DNA of 64,000 nt from Sphingobacterium sp. CZ-UAM (GCF_002000245.1 NZ_MTCM01000001.1:1488001-1552000); one strand, 5' to 3'. Shown: positions 17,993-26,905, counted from the first letter of the stretch. The notes: generated from the letters alone by a model not told the origin. Made by a program: numbers and translations.

Positions 17993-19027
17993 CTACCGTC
18001 CTGTCTGTAATATCTCTTTACAGATATTTGATACCAACCCTGGTCCCTCGTATATAAATCCGGTATAGACCTGAATAAGGCTAGCCCCAGCATCCAATTT
18101 CTCAATCGCATCTTTCGCGGAATGGATACCGCCGACACCAATGATCGGAAATGCTTTGTTTGATTTCTCGCTTAGGTAACGGATTACCTCCGTCGAACGC
18201 TTGGTCAATGGTCGTCCACTCACCCCTCCTGCTTCCTGGATCAATTCCTGTTGACTCTTTAACCCTTCTCTCGAAATCGTCGTGTTGGTTGCGATGACCC
18301 CAGCAATTTGTGTCTCCATCACGATTTCTACAATATCATCCAGTTGGCTATGGGTGAGATCAGGTGCGATTTTAAGCAAAATAGGTTTTGGGGCTGACTT
18401 CGTTTTATTCAGCTCCTGAAGTGTGTTCAATATCTTTTTTAGCGGTTCTTTTTCCTGCAGATCCCTTAAGCCCGGCGTATTCGGCGAACTGACGTTGACA
18501 ACAAAGTAATCCACATACTCAAAAAGGGCATTGAAACAGTAGATATAGTCATTTACCGCTTCTTCATTCGGAGTAACCTTGTTCTTTCCAATGTTACCGC
18601 CGATTAGAAGCCCTTTTCTGTCTTTTAGATTCTTCAGGCGATTTGCAGCGACATCCGCTCCCTGGTTATTAAACCCCATACGATTGATCAGGGCTTCATC
18701 GGGTACTAGACGAAACATCCGCGGTTTATCATTTCCGGGCTGAGGCTTTGGTGTAACTGTTCCGATTTCAATAAAACCGAAACCTAAATTAGTCATGTCC
18801 GCTATATATTCGGCATTTTTATCGAAGCCTGCCGCCAGCCCTACGGGATTTTTAAATTTAAGTCCAAAGACCTCACGTTCCAAGCGAGGATCTTCTACCG
18901 TAAAAATAGCGTTCAATAATTGCTTGGCACCCCAGATTTTTGAGAAGACATTCAATCCGCTGGTCACTTTATGGTGAGCCATCTCCGGATTCATTGTAAA
19001 GAATATAGGTTTGACTAATTTATACAT
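17993..19027 (-). CDS. pyrD: dihydroorotate dehydrogenase, class 2 (quinone)
   Basis: A 344-residue FMN enzyme of pyrimidine synthesis that oxidises dihydroorotate with quinone at the inner membrane. Visible motifs are [39 protein letters not shown] and [14 protein letters not shown] (the class 2 catalytic Ser region), plus the C-terminal [12 protein letters not shown] and QVYTGF. The N-terminal [19 protein letters not shown] is the class 2 membrane-associated extension. The frame extends 12 codons further upstream, but the ATG at 19027 matches the family start. Confidence 0.95.
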   Translation of the reverse strand: MYKLVKPIFFTMNPEMAHHKVTSGLNVFSKIWGAKQLLNAIFTVEDPRLEREVFGLKFKNPVGLAAGFDKNAEYIADMTNLGFGFIEIGTVTPKPQPGNDKPRMFRLVPDEALINRMGFNNQGADVAANRLKNLKDRKGLLIGGNIGKNKVTPNEEAVNDYIYCFNALFEYVDYFVVNVSSPNTPGLRDLQEKEPLKKILNTLQELNKTKSAPKPILLKIAPDLTHSQLDDIVEIVMETQIAGVIATNTTISREGLKSQQELIQEAGGVSGRPLTKRSTEVIRYLSEKSNKAFPIIGVGGIHSAKDAIEKLDAGASLIQVYTGFIYEGPGLVSNICKEILQTGR

Positions 19028-19032
19028 AATCG

Positions 19033-19079
19033 CAAAGTTAGTCAAACAAGAAGAAATATTCATTACTTTTGTACTTTTG
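19033..19079. promoter_or_regulatory. divergent -7 elements for pyrD and the ABC-F gene
   Basis: On the minus strand TAACTTTG (complement of 19033-19040) fits TAnnTTTG and lies just before pyrD. On the plus strand TACTTTTG occurs twice (19064-19071 and 19072-19079), upstream of 19088. No clear -33 TTTG is seen for either direction. Confidence 0.45.
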
Positions 19080-19087
19080 CATTTGAA

Positions 19088-21007
19088 ATGATATCAATAA
19101 ATAATTTAACATTTGAAATAGGATCCCGAGCGTTGTACGATGAGGCAAACTGGCACATCAAACCAGGTGATAAAGTAGGATTAATTGGCGCCAATGGAGC
19201 CGGAAAATCAACCTTATTGCGTTTGATCGTTGGTCAATATTCCCCAACTTCGGGAACAATTTCCATGGCAAAGGATCTCAAGATAGGTTACTTAAACCAG
19301 GACTTATTATCCTACCATTCGGACAAAAGTATTCTATACGTCGCTATGGAAGCGTTCGAACGCCAAAATCAACTACATGCCGAAATCGAAGACTTACTTG
19401 CGAAATTAGAAACAGATTATTCGGACGATATTCTCAATAAACTAAGCGATAAACAATTGGAATTTGAAGCGCTGGATGGTTATAACCTTGAATTCAAAGC
19501 ACACGAGATCCTCGCTGGTCTAGGTTTTTCCGAAGAAGAACAAAAAAGACCATTGGCCACATTCTCGGGGGGCTGGCGTATGCGCGTGATGCTTGCTAAA
19601 ATCTTGTTGCAGACACCAGATATTCTATTACTGGATGAGCCAACCAACCATATGGACTTACCTTCTATCAAATGGCTTGAGAATTATTTGCAGGCATTTG
19701 ACGGAGCAATAGTTATTGTATCACATGATAGATATTTTCTGGACCGGATCATCAAAAAGACCGTGGAATCGCGTAAGGGGAAATTAACACTTTATGCAGG
19801 TAACTACAGCTTTTATCTGGAAGAAAAGGAATTAAGAAACGAGTTACAGGCCAATCAGTTCAAAAATCAGCAGGCTAAGATCAAACAGGAGGAACGGCTT
19901 ATCGAGCGTTTCCGTGCGAAAGCTTCCAAAGCGAAAATGGCGCAGTCGCGGATTAAGGCCTTAGATCGCATGGAGAAAATTGAAGACGTGGATGACGATA
20001 ATCCCACGGTCAACTTCAGCTTTAAGTTTTCAAAACCTTCCGGGCGTCATGTGGTCACCTTAGATAATATCTCTAAATCTTACCCGAACCTCGAGATATT
20101 AAAAAATACCTCCGCGATTATTGAAAAAGGTGATAAAATTGCTTTGATCGGTGCGAACGGAAAGGGTAAGTCCACCCTACTCCGTATTGTAGCCGGCTCA
20201 GATGATCAATTCGAAGGAAAATCGGAACATGGTCACAATGTGTCCCAAACCTTCTTTGCGCAGCATCAGTTGGAGGCACTCCATCTCGAAAACTCCATAT
20301 TAGCCGAACTGCAGGCCTTTGCACCAAAACATACAGAGACTGAATTGCGTTCGATATTGGGTTGTTTCCTATTTACGGGCGACGATGCTTTCAAAAAAAT
20401 CAAGGTGTTATCCGGTGGAGAGAAATCCCGTGTAGCCTTAGCCAAAGCATTGACAGCAGATGCCAACTTTCTGGCACTCGATGAACCCACCAACCACTTG
20501 GACATGCAATCGGTCAACATCCTGATCCAGGCGCTGCAACAATTTGAAGGAACTTTTATCGTTGTTTCCCACGACCGCTATTTCTTGGATCACGTCGCCA
20601 ACAAAATTTGGTATATCGAAGACAAGGAGATCAAAGAATATCCGGGCACTTATCAGGAATATGAAGAATGGGCTGCTAAACGTGTTGTAAAAACGGAGGT
20701 CAAACCTGAAAAAAAGGTTAAAGAAGAGCCTAAGGTCAAAAAAGAAAAACAGGTTCCTTCCGAAGATCGGACACGATTATTGAGCAAAAAGAACAAAGAG
20801 CTTTCGACATTGGAGAAGAAGATCGAAGAACAGGAAATATTGGTGAAGGACCTTGAACTGAAACTGGCTGATGAAGCGGTATATTCGGATGCGACTAAGC
20901 TACAGGAAACTACGCGTGCTTACAATTCAGCAAAGGCTCAATTAACCCAATTTCAAGAACAATGGGAGCAATTGGCTGAGGAAATTATGGAATTGGAAAA
21001 CAGTTAA
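19088..21007 (+). CDS. ABC-F family ATPase
   Basis: A 639-residue protein with two ABC ATPase domains and no membrane segments. Walker A motifs are GANGAGKST (near residue 35) and GANGKGKST (near 355). The signatures are [10 protein letters not shown] and [10 protein letters not shown], and Walker B is [11 protein letters not shown] and [11 protein letters not shown]. The linker with many Lys/Arg ([20 protein letters not shown]) is the ABC-F P-site tRNA interaction motif region. A charged coiled coil ends the protein. ABC-F proteins act on ribosomes; the subgroup (Uup, EttA or YdiF-like) cannot be fixed here. Confidence 0.92.
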   Translation: MISINNLTFEIGSRALYDEANWHIKPGDKVGLIGANGAGKSTLLRLIVGQYSPTSGTISMAKDLKIGYLNQDLLSYHSDKSILYVAMEAFERQNQLHAEIEDLLAKLETDYSDDILNKLSDKQLEFEALDGYNLEFKAHEILAGLGFSEEEQKRPLATFSGGWRMRVMLAKILLQTPDILLLDEPTNHMDLPSIKWLENYLQAFDGAIVIVSHDRYFLDRIIKKTVESRKGKLTLYAGNYSFYLEEKELRNELQANQFKNQQAKIKQEERLIERFRAKASKAKMAQSRIKALDRMEKIEDVDDDNPTVNFSFKFSKPSGRHVVTLDNISKSYPNLEILKNTSAIIEKGDKIALIGANGKGKSTLLRIVAGSDDQFEGKSEHGHNVSQTFFAQHQLEALHLENSILAELQAFAPKHTETELRSILGCFLFTGDDAFKKIKVLSGGEKSRVALAKALTADANFLALDEPTNHLDMQSVNILIQALQQFEGTFIVVSHDRYFLDHVANKIWYIEDKEIKEYPGTYQEYEEWAAKRVVKTEVKPEKKVKEEPKVKKEKQVPSEDRTRLLSKKNKELSTLEKKIEEQEILVKDLELKLADEAVYSDATKLQETTRAYNSAKAQLTQFQEQWEQLAEEIMELENS

Positions 21008-21065
21008 TTTTTTCCGCTTAAAATCAGCTTTTTAAGCAAGAACCCGCTATTTTAAGCCAAAAAAA

Positions 21066-21097
21066 TTTGCAGGAATAGGATTAAAGCCCTACTTTTG
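21066..21097 (+). promoter_or_regulatory. Bacteroidetes-type promoter of tRNA-Lys
   Basis: TTTG at 21066-21069 and TACTTTTG at 21090-21097 are separated by 20 nt. This matches the -33/-7 consensus of the Bacteroidetes primary sigma factor, and the tRNA begins 41 nt downstream. Confidence 0.8.
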
Positions 21098-21138
21098 CAT
21101 CACTTCAAACAAGGAACACTAGTTCAAAAAAGAAGTAC

Positions 21139-21211
21139 GATTCCGTAGCTCAGCTGGTAGAGCAATACACTTTTAATGTATGGGTCCTGGGTTCGAATCC
21201 CAGCGGGATCA
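21139..21211 (+). tRNA. tRNA-Lys (anticodon TTT)
   Basis: A 73-nt cloverleaf. The acceptor arm pairs 21139-21145 with 21204-21210 (one G-T), followed by discriminator A at 21211. The D-arm has AGCTCAGCTGGTAGAGC, the anticodon loop is CTTTTAA between ATACA and TGTAT, and the T-arm contains GGTTCGAATCC. CCA is not encoded. The 3' end is the left boundary of the direct repeat that flanks the island at 21.2-24.7 kb. Confidence 0.97.
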
Positions 21212-21255
21212 CAAGAGAAAAGCTAATCGCAAGATTGGCTTTTCTTGTTTTAACG
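21209..21255 (+). repeat. left copy of 47-bp direct repeat (att-like)
   Basis: It begins with the last bases of tRNA-Lys and covers the tRNA terminator hairpin. It matches 24669-24715 at 44 of 47 positions, without gaps. Confidence 0.85.
21217..21252 (+). terminator. terminator of tRNA-Lys
   Basis: A 12-bp stem with one G-T pair (21217-21228 with 21235-21246) has a 6-nt loop, followed by TTGTTTTAA. A closely similar hairpin ends the efflux operon at 32061. Confidence 0.75.
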
Positions 21256-21430
21256 GTATTCAGGATTCGAACAAAGGGATGGCGACTGACCATATATTCC
21301 TTTTCTGCCTTGATATCGGCAAGAGTTGCAGGTGTATAATGCCCCACATCAATATAATTTTATTTCAGCATTCAAGCAGATCGCAGCCTGAGTCAATGCG
21401 GGATCTATTATTATCGCACCTTATTGTTAA

Positions 21431-21634
21431 TCAAACAAGTTCGCGGTGAAGGGCTGGTAATGTCCCATTGGTGTGGCGATAAAGATTCCCTTTTAATTGC
21501 ACCAGCGTCTTTTCAAGGGGAGCGTCCGGAACATTAAAAACATCCGGAAGGATATCCTTATTTTAATATTGTTCCCGGTCTACACGCTGCCCTTTTAGGA
21601 TATTCTGGGCTATTTTCAAATCAAAAGTGAACAT
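21431..21634 (-). pseudogene. fragment of unidentified gene with an internal stop
   Basis: One minus-strand frame reads MFTFDLKIAQNILKGQRV, then DREQY, a TAA, and NKDILPDVFNVPDAPLEKTL continuing to LPALHRELV and a stop. The composition on both sides of the internal stop is protein-like and keeps the same frame, which suggests the 3' end of a decayed gene. I do not recognise the family. Chance similarity to coding sequence cannot be excluded. Confidence 0.35.
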
Positions 21635-21760
21635 AGCCAATAGCAGAAACTTTGCTAAAGATATTTACTCATACACTGATTTTCTTGATGATCACGAAAA
21701 TTCAATGGAACCTTTATTATCAGATTAAACTCCTATACATCAGAAGCTAATAGTGAGTTA

Positions 21761-23044
21761 TCAAAATTGATTTTCCAACTTATCTTCAAAACTAGTTTCC
21801 CTTGATCTGATATCAGTTGGTATACTGATTATTTTGGGCATCCTGAATCTGATAACGAGAGCTGAAACAATGGTCAAGCTGCCGATAATAAAAATGGCAT
21901 ATTCTATTCCCATCAAGTCAGCAACCCCACCAGAAATTACAGCCCCAAAAGCATATCCCATATCCCTCCATAACCTGAAAGTTCCTATACTTTCAGCACG
22001 CTGTACCGGCGATGTTGCCGCTGCAATCGTCGAAAGAAATGTGGGATAAACCAAAGCTGTACCCAAACCTAATAATCCGGAAAGAACTAAAAGTGCATAA
22101 AACTGACTGGTAAACGGAATAATAAGGATGGCTACTCCCTGAAGGAACATACCCCAAAACAGCATCGCTTTTTTTGAATAATGGTCAGACATTTTCCCGG
22201 TAAACAATTGACCGATCCCCCAAACTGTTGGATAAGCTGCTGTAATAATCCCTATATTTTCGGTATTAAAATTAAGCGATAGCAATGCTATCGGCAATAA
22301 ACCCCAGATCATACCATCATTCAGGTTATTAACCAGCCCCGCTTGAGTCACCGAACTCAATGTTTTGTTTTTAAAAGTAGTTTCGATAAAAACATTGTTC
22401 AGCTTTTTTGTATATGATGTTACCTTTTCCTTCTGAACAAAGATATTGGTATCTTTTACCCAGATCAATGAAAGAAGAAAGCCTACAATAGAGATGAAAA
22501 TTCCGATGTAGAACGGATAATGCATAACTCCATACTGGTGTGCTACATATCCCGTGAAAAATGCCACCAACCCAACAGCAAAATATCCCGCAAATTCATT
22601 TAAGCCCATTGCCAGTCCACGGTTTTTTTCGCCTACCAAATCTATCTTCATAATCACGGCGCTGCTCCAGGTTAATCCCTGACTGCTTCCCAACAGAACA
22701 TTGGCAAATAATACCCAATTCCAGTCGGTCGCGTTAATCAGTATTAGCGGAACTGGTATGGCTATAAGCCATCCCAGCAGCAATAATTTCTTTCTTCCAA
22801 ATTTATTGGCCAGCTTACCGGTATAATAATTAGCAATAGCCTTTGTAATTCCGAATGCTGCAATAAAAGAAAGAATGGCTGCTTTCGATTCAATACCAAA
22901 TTTCACTTCGGCAAACCGGGGGAAAATACTACGCTCCATACCAATCATACCACCCACAAAGGCATTTACAATGACCAGAATGACAAATTGTTTCCAGTTT
23001 TCCTTTAATCCCTGTTGGATGTTATTTTTCACTACCTTGCCCAT
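21761..23044 (-). CDS. MFS transporter
   Basis: A major facilitator with about 12 membrane segments. The loop 2-3 motif lies in GKLANKFGRKKLLLLGW, a second in GKMSDHYSKKAMLFWG, and GYAFGAVISGG lies late in the protein. The best start is the ATG at 23044 (427 residues, preceded by AGGAAGAGG). A TTG at 23080 in the same frame overlaps the rhodanese stop and would add 12 charged residues. It is the only intact gene of the decayed island and lies downstream of rhodanese, MBL-rhodanese and TSUP remnants. The substrate is unknown; context hints at an inorganic sulfur or metalloid anion (inference). Confidence 0.82.
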   Translation of the reverse strand: MGKVVKNNIQQGLKENWKQFVILVIVNAFVGGMIGMERSIFPRFAEVKFGIESKAAILSFIAAFGITKAIANYYTGKLANKFGRKKLLLLGWLIAIPVPLILINATDWNWVLFANVLLGSSQGLTWSSAVIMKIDLVGEKNRGLAMGLNEFAGYFAVGLVAFFTGYVAHQYGVMHYPFYIGIFISIVGFLLSLIWVKDTNIFVQKEKVTSYTKKLNNVFIETTFKNKTLSSVTQAGLVNNLNDGMIWGLLPIALLSLNFNTENIGIITAAYPTVWGIGQLFTGKMSDHYSKKAMLFWGMFLQGVAILIIPFTSQFYALLVLSGLLGLGTALVYPTFLSTIAAATSPVQRAESIGTFRLWRDMGYAFGAVISGGVADLMGIEYAIFIIGSLTIVSALVIRFRMPKIISIPTDIRSRETSFEDKLENQF

Positions 23045-23076
23045 ACCTCTTCCTTTTCTAATTTCTTTATCTTTCT

Positions 23077-23416
23077 TCAAAATTTCTCTGTATTTACTAT
23101 CTGGCTCACGTTTTTAAAGGAACCACCATTGATAACGTTGTTCAGTCCGCCCTGTTCCAAAATATGTTTTGCCCGGCGACTTCGGTTACCACTTCTACAA
23201 AACACGACTATGGCCTTCTTGCTCCTGAATTTTGACAGTTCATTTAGTATTCCGCTGAGGGGAATATTTACAGCCCCTTTTACACTTCCCATTGAAAATT
23301 CACCGGGTGTACGTACATCGACTAGAAAAGCTCCGTTTTGGATTGCTTCTTTTAGAGGACTGTAATCGGCCGGTCCAAATATATTTTTGAATAACTTATT
23401 TGAATAACTTAAACAT
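23077..23416 (-). pseudogene. rhodanese-like protein, frameshifted by 13-bp tandem duplication
   Basis: The ATG at 23416 opens MFKLFK and then meets TAA. Two perfect tandem copies of a 13-bp unit (23386-23398 and 23399-23411) follow the start. Removing one restores an open 108-residue frame: MFKLFKNIFGPADYSPLK, LVDVRTPGEFSMGSVKGAVN and the active-site loop VVFCRSGNRSRRA, ending NTEKF. The remaining frame has no ATG until MGSVKGAV, which would lack half the domain. The lesion therefore probably inactivates a single-domain sulfurtransferase. It sits directly upstream of the MFS gene. Confidence 0.75.
23386..23411. repeat. 13-bp perfect tandem duplication
   Basis: TTTGAATAACTTA occurs twice head to tail at 23386-23398 and 23399-23411. 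It is not a multiple of three, so it shifts the rhodanese frame. Confidence 0.9.
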
Positions 23417-23448
23417 TGTATAATTATTTTTTGATGATGGAAATGAAA

Positions 23449-24070
23449 TTATTTAAGCATTTTGCTCTGGCACACGAATTGGGTCTTAGGAACATGGGTC
23501 TGTGCAATGGCACTGAAACCGCCTTCCACTTCTGTAAAATTCCGATACCCTCTTGCCTGTAAAATACTGGCGGCAATTACACTTCGATACCCACCGGCAC
23601 AATGCAGATAGAAATGCTCCTTGGGATCGATATCCCTCACCCAGTCATTGATATAGGCCAAAGGTTTGCTATAAGCGTCTTGCACATGTTCAGAAGCATA
23701 TTCGGATTCTTTACGGACATCAATCACTTTGATTTTGTCGGCTTTCGCTTCCAGCTCAAACTGCTGGGCTGTGATACGGTTTACAGTATCGATTTCTTTT
23801 CCTGCTTTTATCCAGCTTTCCAATCCACCTTCCAAATGTCCCAATACATTGTCAAATCCAACACGGCTTAAACGGGTGACCGCCTCCACTTACAAAATCG
23901 GCATGAAAGTGTGTTTCAAAAATATATTTCAATTGTACACCATCTATCTTCAGCCTGTCTACATAGGGCTGTGTTTCACGCAATGGATCAGTAATTGCTG
24001 CCTGACCGTTAGACGTGATGTAATAAGCACCTTGTGCCAAACACCCGGTATAAATCTGTTCTACTGTCAT
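23449..24070 (-). pseudogene. MBL-fold/rhodanese protein with large internal deletion
   Basis: The ATG at 24070 starts MTVEQIYTGCLAQGAYYIT, running to YIFETHFHADFVSG near 23893: the N-terminus and first metal motif (HxHxD) of an MBL-fold, persulfide-dioxygenase-like protein. The sequence then jumps, out of frame, to EAVTRLSRVGFDNVLGHLEGG, which belongs to a rhodanese domain near the end of such proteins. From recall of the family (about 450-470 residues), roughly 250 residues are missing between these points. The final rhodanese domain (VIDVRKESEYASEHV, YLHCAGGYRSVIAAS) is intact to the stop. The enzyme cannot be functional. Confidence 0.8.
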
Positions 24071-24158
24071 TGTCTTATAATTTAATTGTTTATGATATTG
24101 CAAATTTCCTATTTTCATTTTGCTTGAACGGTCACTTATGTTACACAAGCGACTTTTA

Positions 24159-24633
24159 TTACAGGATCGTTTCTTTAACGATAATATAAATGCCCATCTA
24201 ACACAAAGCAATCGAATGCGGGCTTGCGTTTCTTGCCGTCAATTTTTGACGCTAGGGAACCTCCTATAATTATTCCAATTACAGCAAGAGCTGTGATTAC
24301 AAGTAAAAAAGACCATTGAACCGTAATGTTTGAGATGGATAATAAAAATCCCAGCATGAAATTGATAAAAATAATAACCAGTGAAGTGCCCACCGCCTTT
24401 ATTATGAGCATATTGACCACTACCGGAATAATCAAAAAAAACTTTTCCGGCTCCAGTGAGCCCAGTAATGAGCCCAATAAAGAAACATTGCGAGAAGAAC
24501 TACCAATAGTTCGGCTGCGCTATTTGTTCCGCCTGTTTGCCGTTTTTATCATACTATACGCAGCAAAAACCATCAGTAGTGCAAAAATGACCATCAACAG
24601 AATATTTTTGGTATCCAGAACATTTTCAAATCA
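24159..24633 (-). pseudogene. TSUP (TauE/SafE) sulfite exporter family remnant
   Basis: Pieces of a TSUP permease are spread over different frames: VLDTKNILLMVIFALLMVFA and AAYSMIKTANRRNK then TAG; GLITGLTGAGKVFF in a second frame; FFLIIPVVVNMLIIKAVGTS and SLASKIDGKKRKPAFDCF in the first; and MGIYIIVKETIL plus stop after another shift. The N-terminal portion expected in a roughly 260-residue protein is absent. The remnant begins about 35 nt inside the right direct repeat, so the island end seems to have truncated it. TSUP proteins move sulfite or other sulfur anions. Confidence 0.72.
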
Positions 24634-24668
24634 GTGTACGAAAATGGATTGGGAGAACACCAAGGAGT

Positions 24669-24715
24669 TCACAAGAGAAATGCTAATCGCAAGATTGACT
24701 TTTTTTGTTTTAACG
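24669..24715 (+). repeat. right copy of 47-bp direct repeat (att-like)
   Basis: It matches 21209-21255 with three substitutions. The hairpin of the left copy is weakened here, and only the repeat, not the tRNA body, is duplicated. Confidence 0.85.
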
Positions 24716-24738
24716 ATAGTTCCACACTGATGACCTAC

Positions 24739-24771
24739 AAAAAAAGGTGGATCAACAAAAGCTGATCCACC
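24739..24771 (-). terminator. rho-independent terminator of lipoprotein gene
   Basis: A 9-bp perfect stem (24746-24754 with 24763-24771) has an 8-nt loop. On the minus strand it is followed by a T-run (complement of 24739-24745). It lies just outside the island repeat. Confidence 0.85.
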
Positions 24772-24825
24772 CACACCTCTACCATCGCGGCACGATATAC
24801 TAACCATTAAAGGTTAAAATCTTAT

Positions 24826-26562
24826 TTAATTATTGATTACATTACGTACACAGCGGATGGTATTACCCTGACTAAAAGCCACTTCCTGAATCGACATATT
24901 TTGAAAGGTGCCATTACTGACTTCTGCATAAAGGATCCGATTTCCGTTATTGCTCGTATTAAAAGATGCACTTTTGTAGCGAAGCGTTCCTGTACCGGCC
25001 GAACTGCCCGAAGGGATCTGCTGACGATTACCGTTATTATCGATATAGCCATAATACTATAGGACCAAATCATTGTCCGGATAAGCAGAATTATGGGCCT
25101 GCGTACCTGTCCAAGTAATTGTGTGTCTGTAACCATCAGGGACTCTTGTAATGGAAGTTTTACGGTTAGTATTGTTCCTTAGTCTAGTATACTCCTGAGG
25201 ATCACTTTCAAGTGGCGACCTCCAGGTCAATTCCGGATAGACCCTTTTACATTGATCGACTGTACGGTAGTCTGTTCCTCGCGGGGTCGTTGTACCAAAA
25301 TTCCAATATTCCGTATTTATGGATGGGTAGGAATAATTATTATCCGTGCGAAAGCGATAGGCATCAGAGGCTCCCTGTGTGTAGCTTCCACCATAGAGTT
25401 TCTCACTATCGTAAACTAGATTGGTACGCGCCCAGACCAGACCGCTGACACTCACCCCCGATTCGATCAGACGTACATTGGTTTTGGACAAGGTACCTTT
25501 GGTCAGGTTCAATGTCGAGCCGTGACTGATGGGGACAATACTATTTGCTGCAAAGTTTCGGGTACTATTATCGTCCAGTGTAATATGGAGACCGTCTAGC
25601 CGAACCCGTAAGTTATTGGCTGAAATAGAGCTTGTATTGGCCGTATAAAAATGCGCAATCTTTTCTGCATTGCCCCAGCGGCTGTCCACCACGGTCATTT
25701 CCGACCCATTGACCGGGCCAACATCCTGCAAATTGGAAAAACTTGCGTTAAAAATGCTGAAATCACCGGTCTGTATAATATTGGTAAAAGCCGTACCTGT
25801 ACCTTTACCGACCGAGAAGGTTGAATTGTCGGTAATTCCACCAAAGATTCCCCGGGTATTAATCTTAACCTCAATGGCCGCCATCTGGCGAAGGAATAGG
25901 ATATCAAGATAATTATTTTCAGGCTGCGTCGTAATTTCACCGGAAGCAAACATAAAATCTTTGTTTGCCAGATCCGCACCTGCAATGTTACCATTGCCAT
26001 CGATATCAGGTGCGGTGGATGGATCATTGACAGAAATGGCGTACCATTTATACTTGGCATTGGCCTCTACCGTAAGATTAGGATCCTGTCCCGCATTGAG
26101 CAACCCATTGTACACCGGTGTGGAAGCCCCATCTTTTATAAAGATCAAGCGAAATTTTTTATTCTGATTTAAGGGAATATCCGCTGCCCTTGGCTTGTTC
26201 GAATTTGTCGATGCTTTCAGGCTATTTTCCGGTTCCCCGAGCGCGTTAGTCTGCATATCTGTAGCGAAGTCAAAGTCAGCTGCGGACTGAATATTCAATG
26301 GGGATACTACTTTTGACTCGAATGTCATGCTTGCTTCTAAAGCGGCAGCATCTTGTTGGCTGGTCGCCGCCGTGCCTTTTTTTACTGTTCCGCCAACATT
26401 GATTACGTTTTCATCGTTTACAAAACGTACCGAACGGATAGCGATATTGCCTTTGTTGACTTGTAAATCTTCCTTATTTTCTTTTTCTGAACAGGAGATG
26501 GCCGTGATCGAACTCATTCCCAGAACTAGGGCCATGCTGTATATGCTAAAATATTTTTTCAT
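24826..26562 (-). pseudogene. fimbrillin/FISUMP-type surface lipoprotein interrupted by an in-frame TAG
   Basis: From the ATG at 26562 the protein has a lipoprotein signal (ITAISC, Cys near 24). Then comes a Bacteroidetes fimbrillin-like region with KFRLIFIKDG and YKWYAISVNDPST. A C-terminal part resembling FISUMP domains starts near SGLVWARTNLVYDSEKLYGG. The frame stops at codon 502 (TAG, 25057-25059), yet the same frame continues for 76 codons with unmistakable continuation: YYGYIDNNGNRQQIPSG to FSQGNTIRCVRNVINN and TAA at 24826. The ending RCVRN is the normal end of the domain. It is therefore a nonsense allele, a sequencing error, or a read-through gene. A small peptide gene lies 5 nt upstream. 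Confidence 0.72.
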
Positions 26563-26567
26563 TGCTA

Positions 26568-26759
26568 TTAAATGTCGTAATCTCTACTATTGGACCATCC
26601 CGATTCAAATTCCCGTTCTGAAGGGGTCTGACTGGCATCTTGCGATCCAGTATTAATGCTTGCTGAACCAGCTGCAACAGACTGTTCTAATTCAACTTGC
26701 AATATTCCAAACTTCGGTGGAATGTACTTTTTCTTGTGTTTTTGATTGTTGATTTTCAT
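26568..26759 (-). CDS. small peptide encoded upstream of FISUMP-type lipoprotein
   Basis: A 63-residue polar protein: a basic start (MKINNQKHKKKYIPPKFGIL), then QVELEQSVAAGSA, then a Ser/Glu-rich acidic tail. There is no signal peptide or membrane helix. Short genes with a Lys-rich start and an AAGSA segment often precede surface lipoproteins in Bacteroidetes (recall). The stop lies 5 nt before the lipoprotein start, so both share a transcript. The AAGSA motif resembles a cleavage or leader motif of small exported peptides, but this is only suggestive. Confidence 0.65.
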   Translation of the reverse strand: MKINNQKHKKKYIPPKFGILQVELEQSVAAGSASINTGSQDASQTPSEREFESGWSNSRDYDI

Positions 26760-26854
26760 TTTATTTTTATTTATTTATAGAATATATCGCAAATACTCAT
26801 GGCGATACTGAGCGAAAAATTTAATTTCCAACTTTAATGGATATATGAAAGCTT

Positions 26855-26905
26855 TTACTTTTCAGCGATGCAACGCAGGGAAAAGCCAAATGCAGGAACC
26901 AAGGA
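26855..26905 (-). pseudogene. fragment of FISUMP-type C-terminus
   Basis: The minus strand reads LVPAFGFSLRCIAEK followed by TAA. That is the usual ending of FISUMP-type domains (compare RCVRN in the gene next door). The frame is closed just upstream, so only a scrap remains. It suggests that a second lipoprotein gene of this kind once stood here. Confidence 0.4.

Larger units (their letters stand above)
21209..24715. mobile_element. decayed genomic island integrated at tRNA-Lys
   Basis: A 3.46-kb segment lies between the two 47-bp direct repeats, starting at the 3' end of tRNA-Lys, a classic integration site. Its contents differ from the surrounding core genes: one intact MFS gene and the remains of a rhodanese, an MBL-rhodanese and a TSUP gene, all on the minus strand. 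No integrase or transposase is visible, so the element is a remnant or arose by recombination between repeats. Boundaries are inferred from the repeat alone. Confidence 0.6.

Noticed and set aside
17986..18141. Longer start for the TIGR02757 protein inside pyrD
   Set aside because: The extra 52 residues overlap the pyrD coding region and do not resemble the family; the ATG at 17985 fits.
24837..25136. 99-codon minus-strand frame covering the end of the lipoprotein gene
   Set aside because: It is in a different frame from the lipoprotein; the true continuation after the TAG is the in-phase frame ending at 24826.
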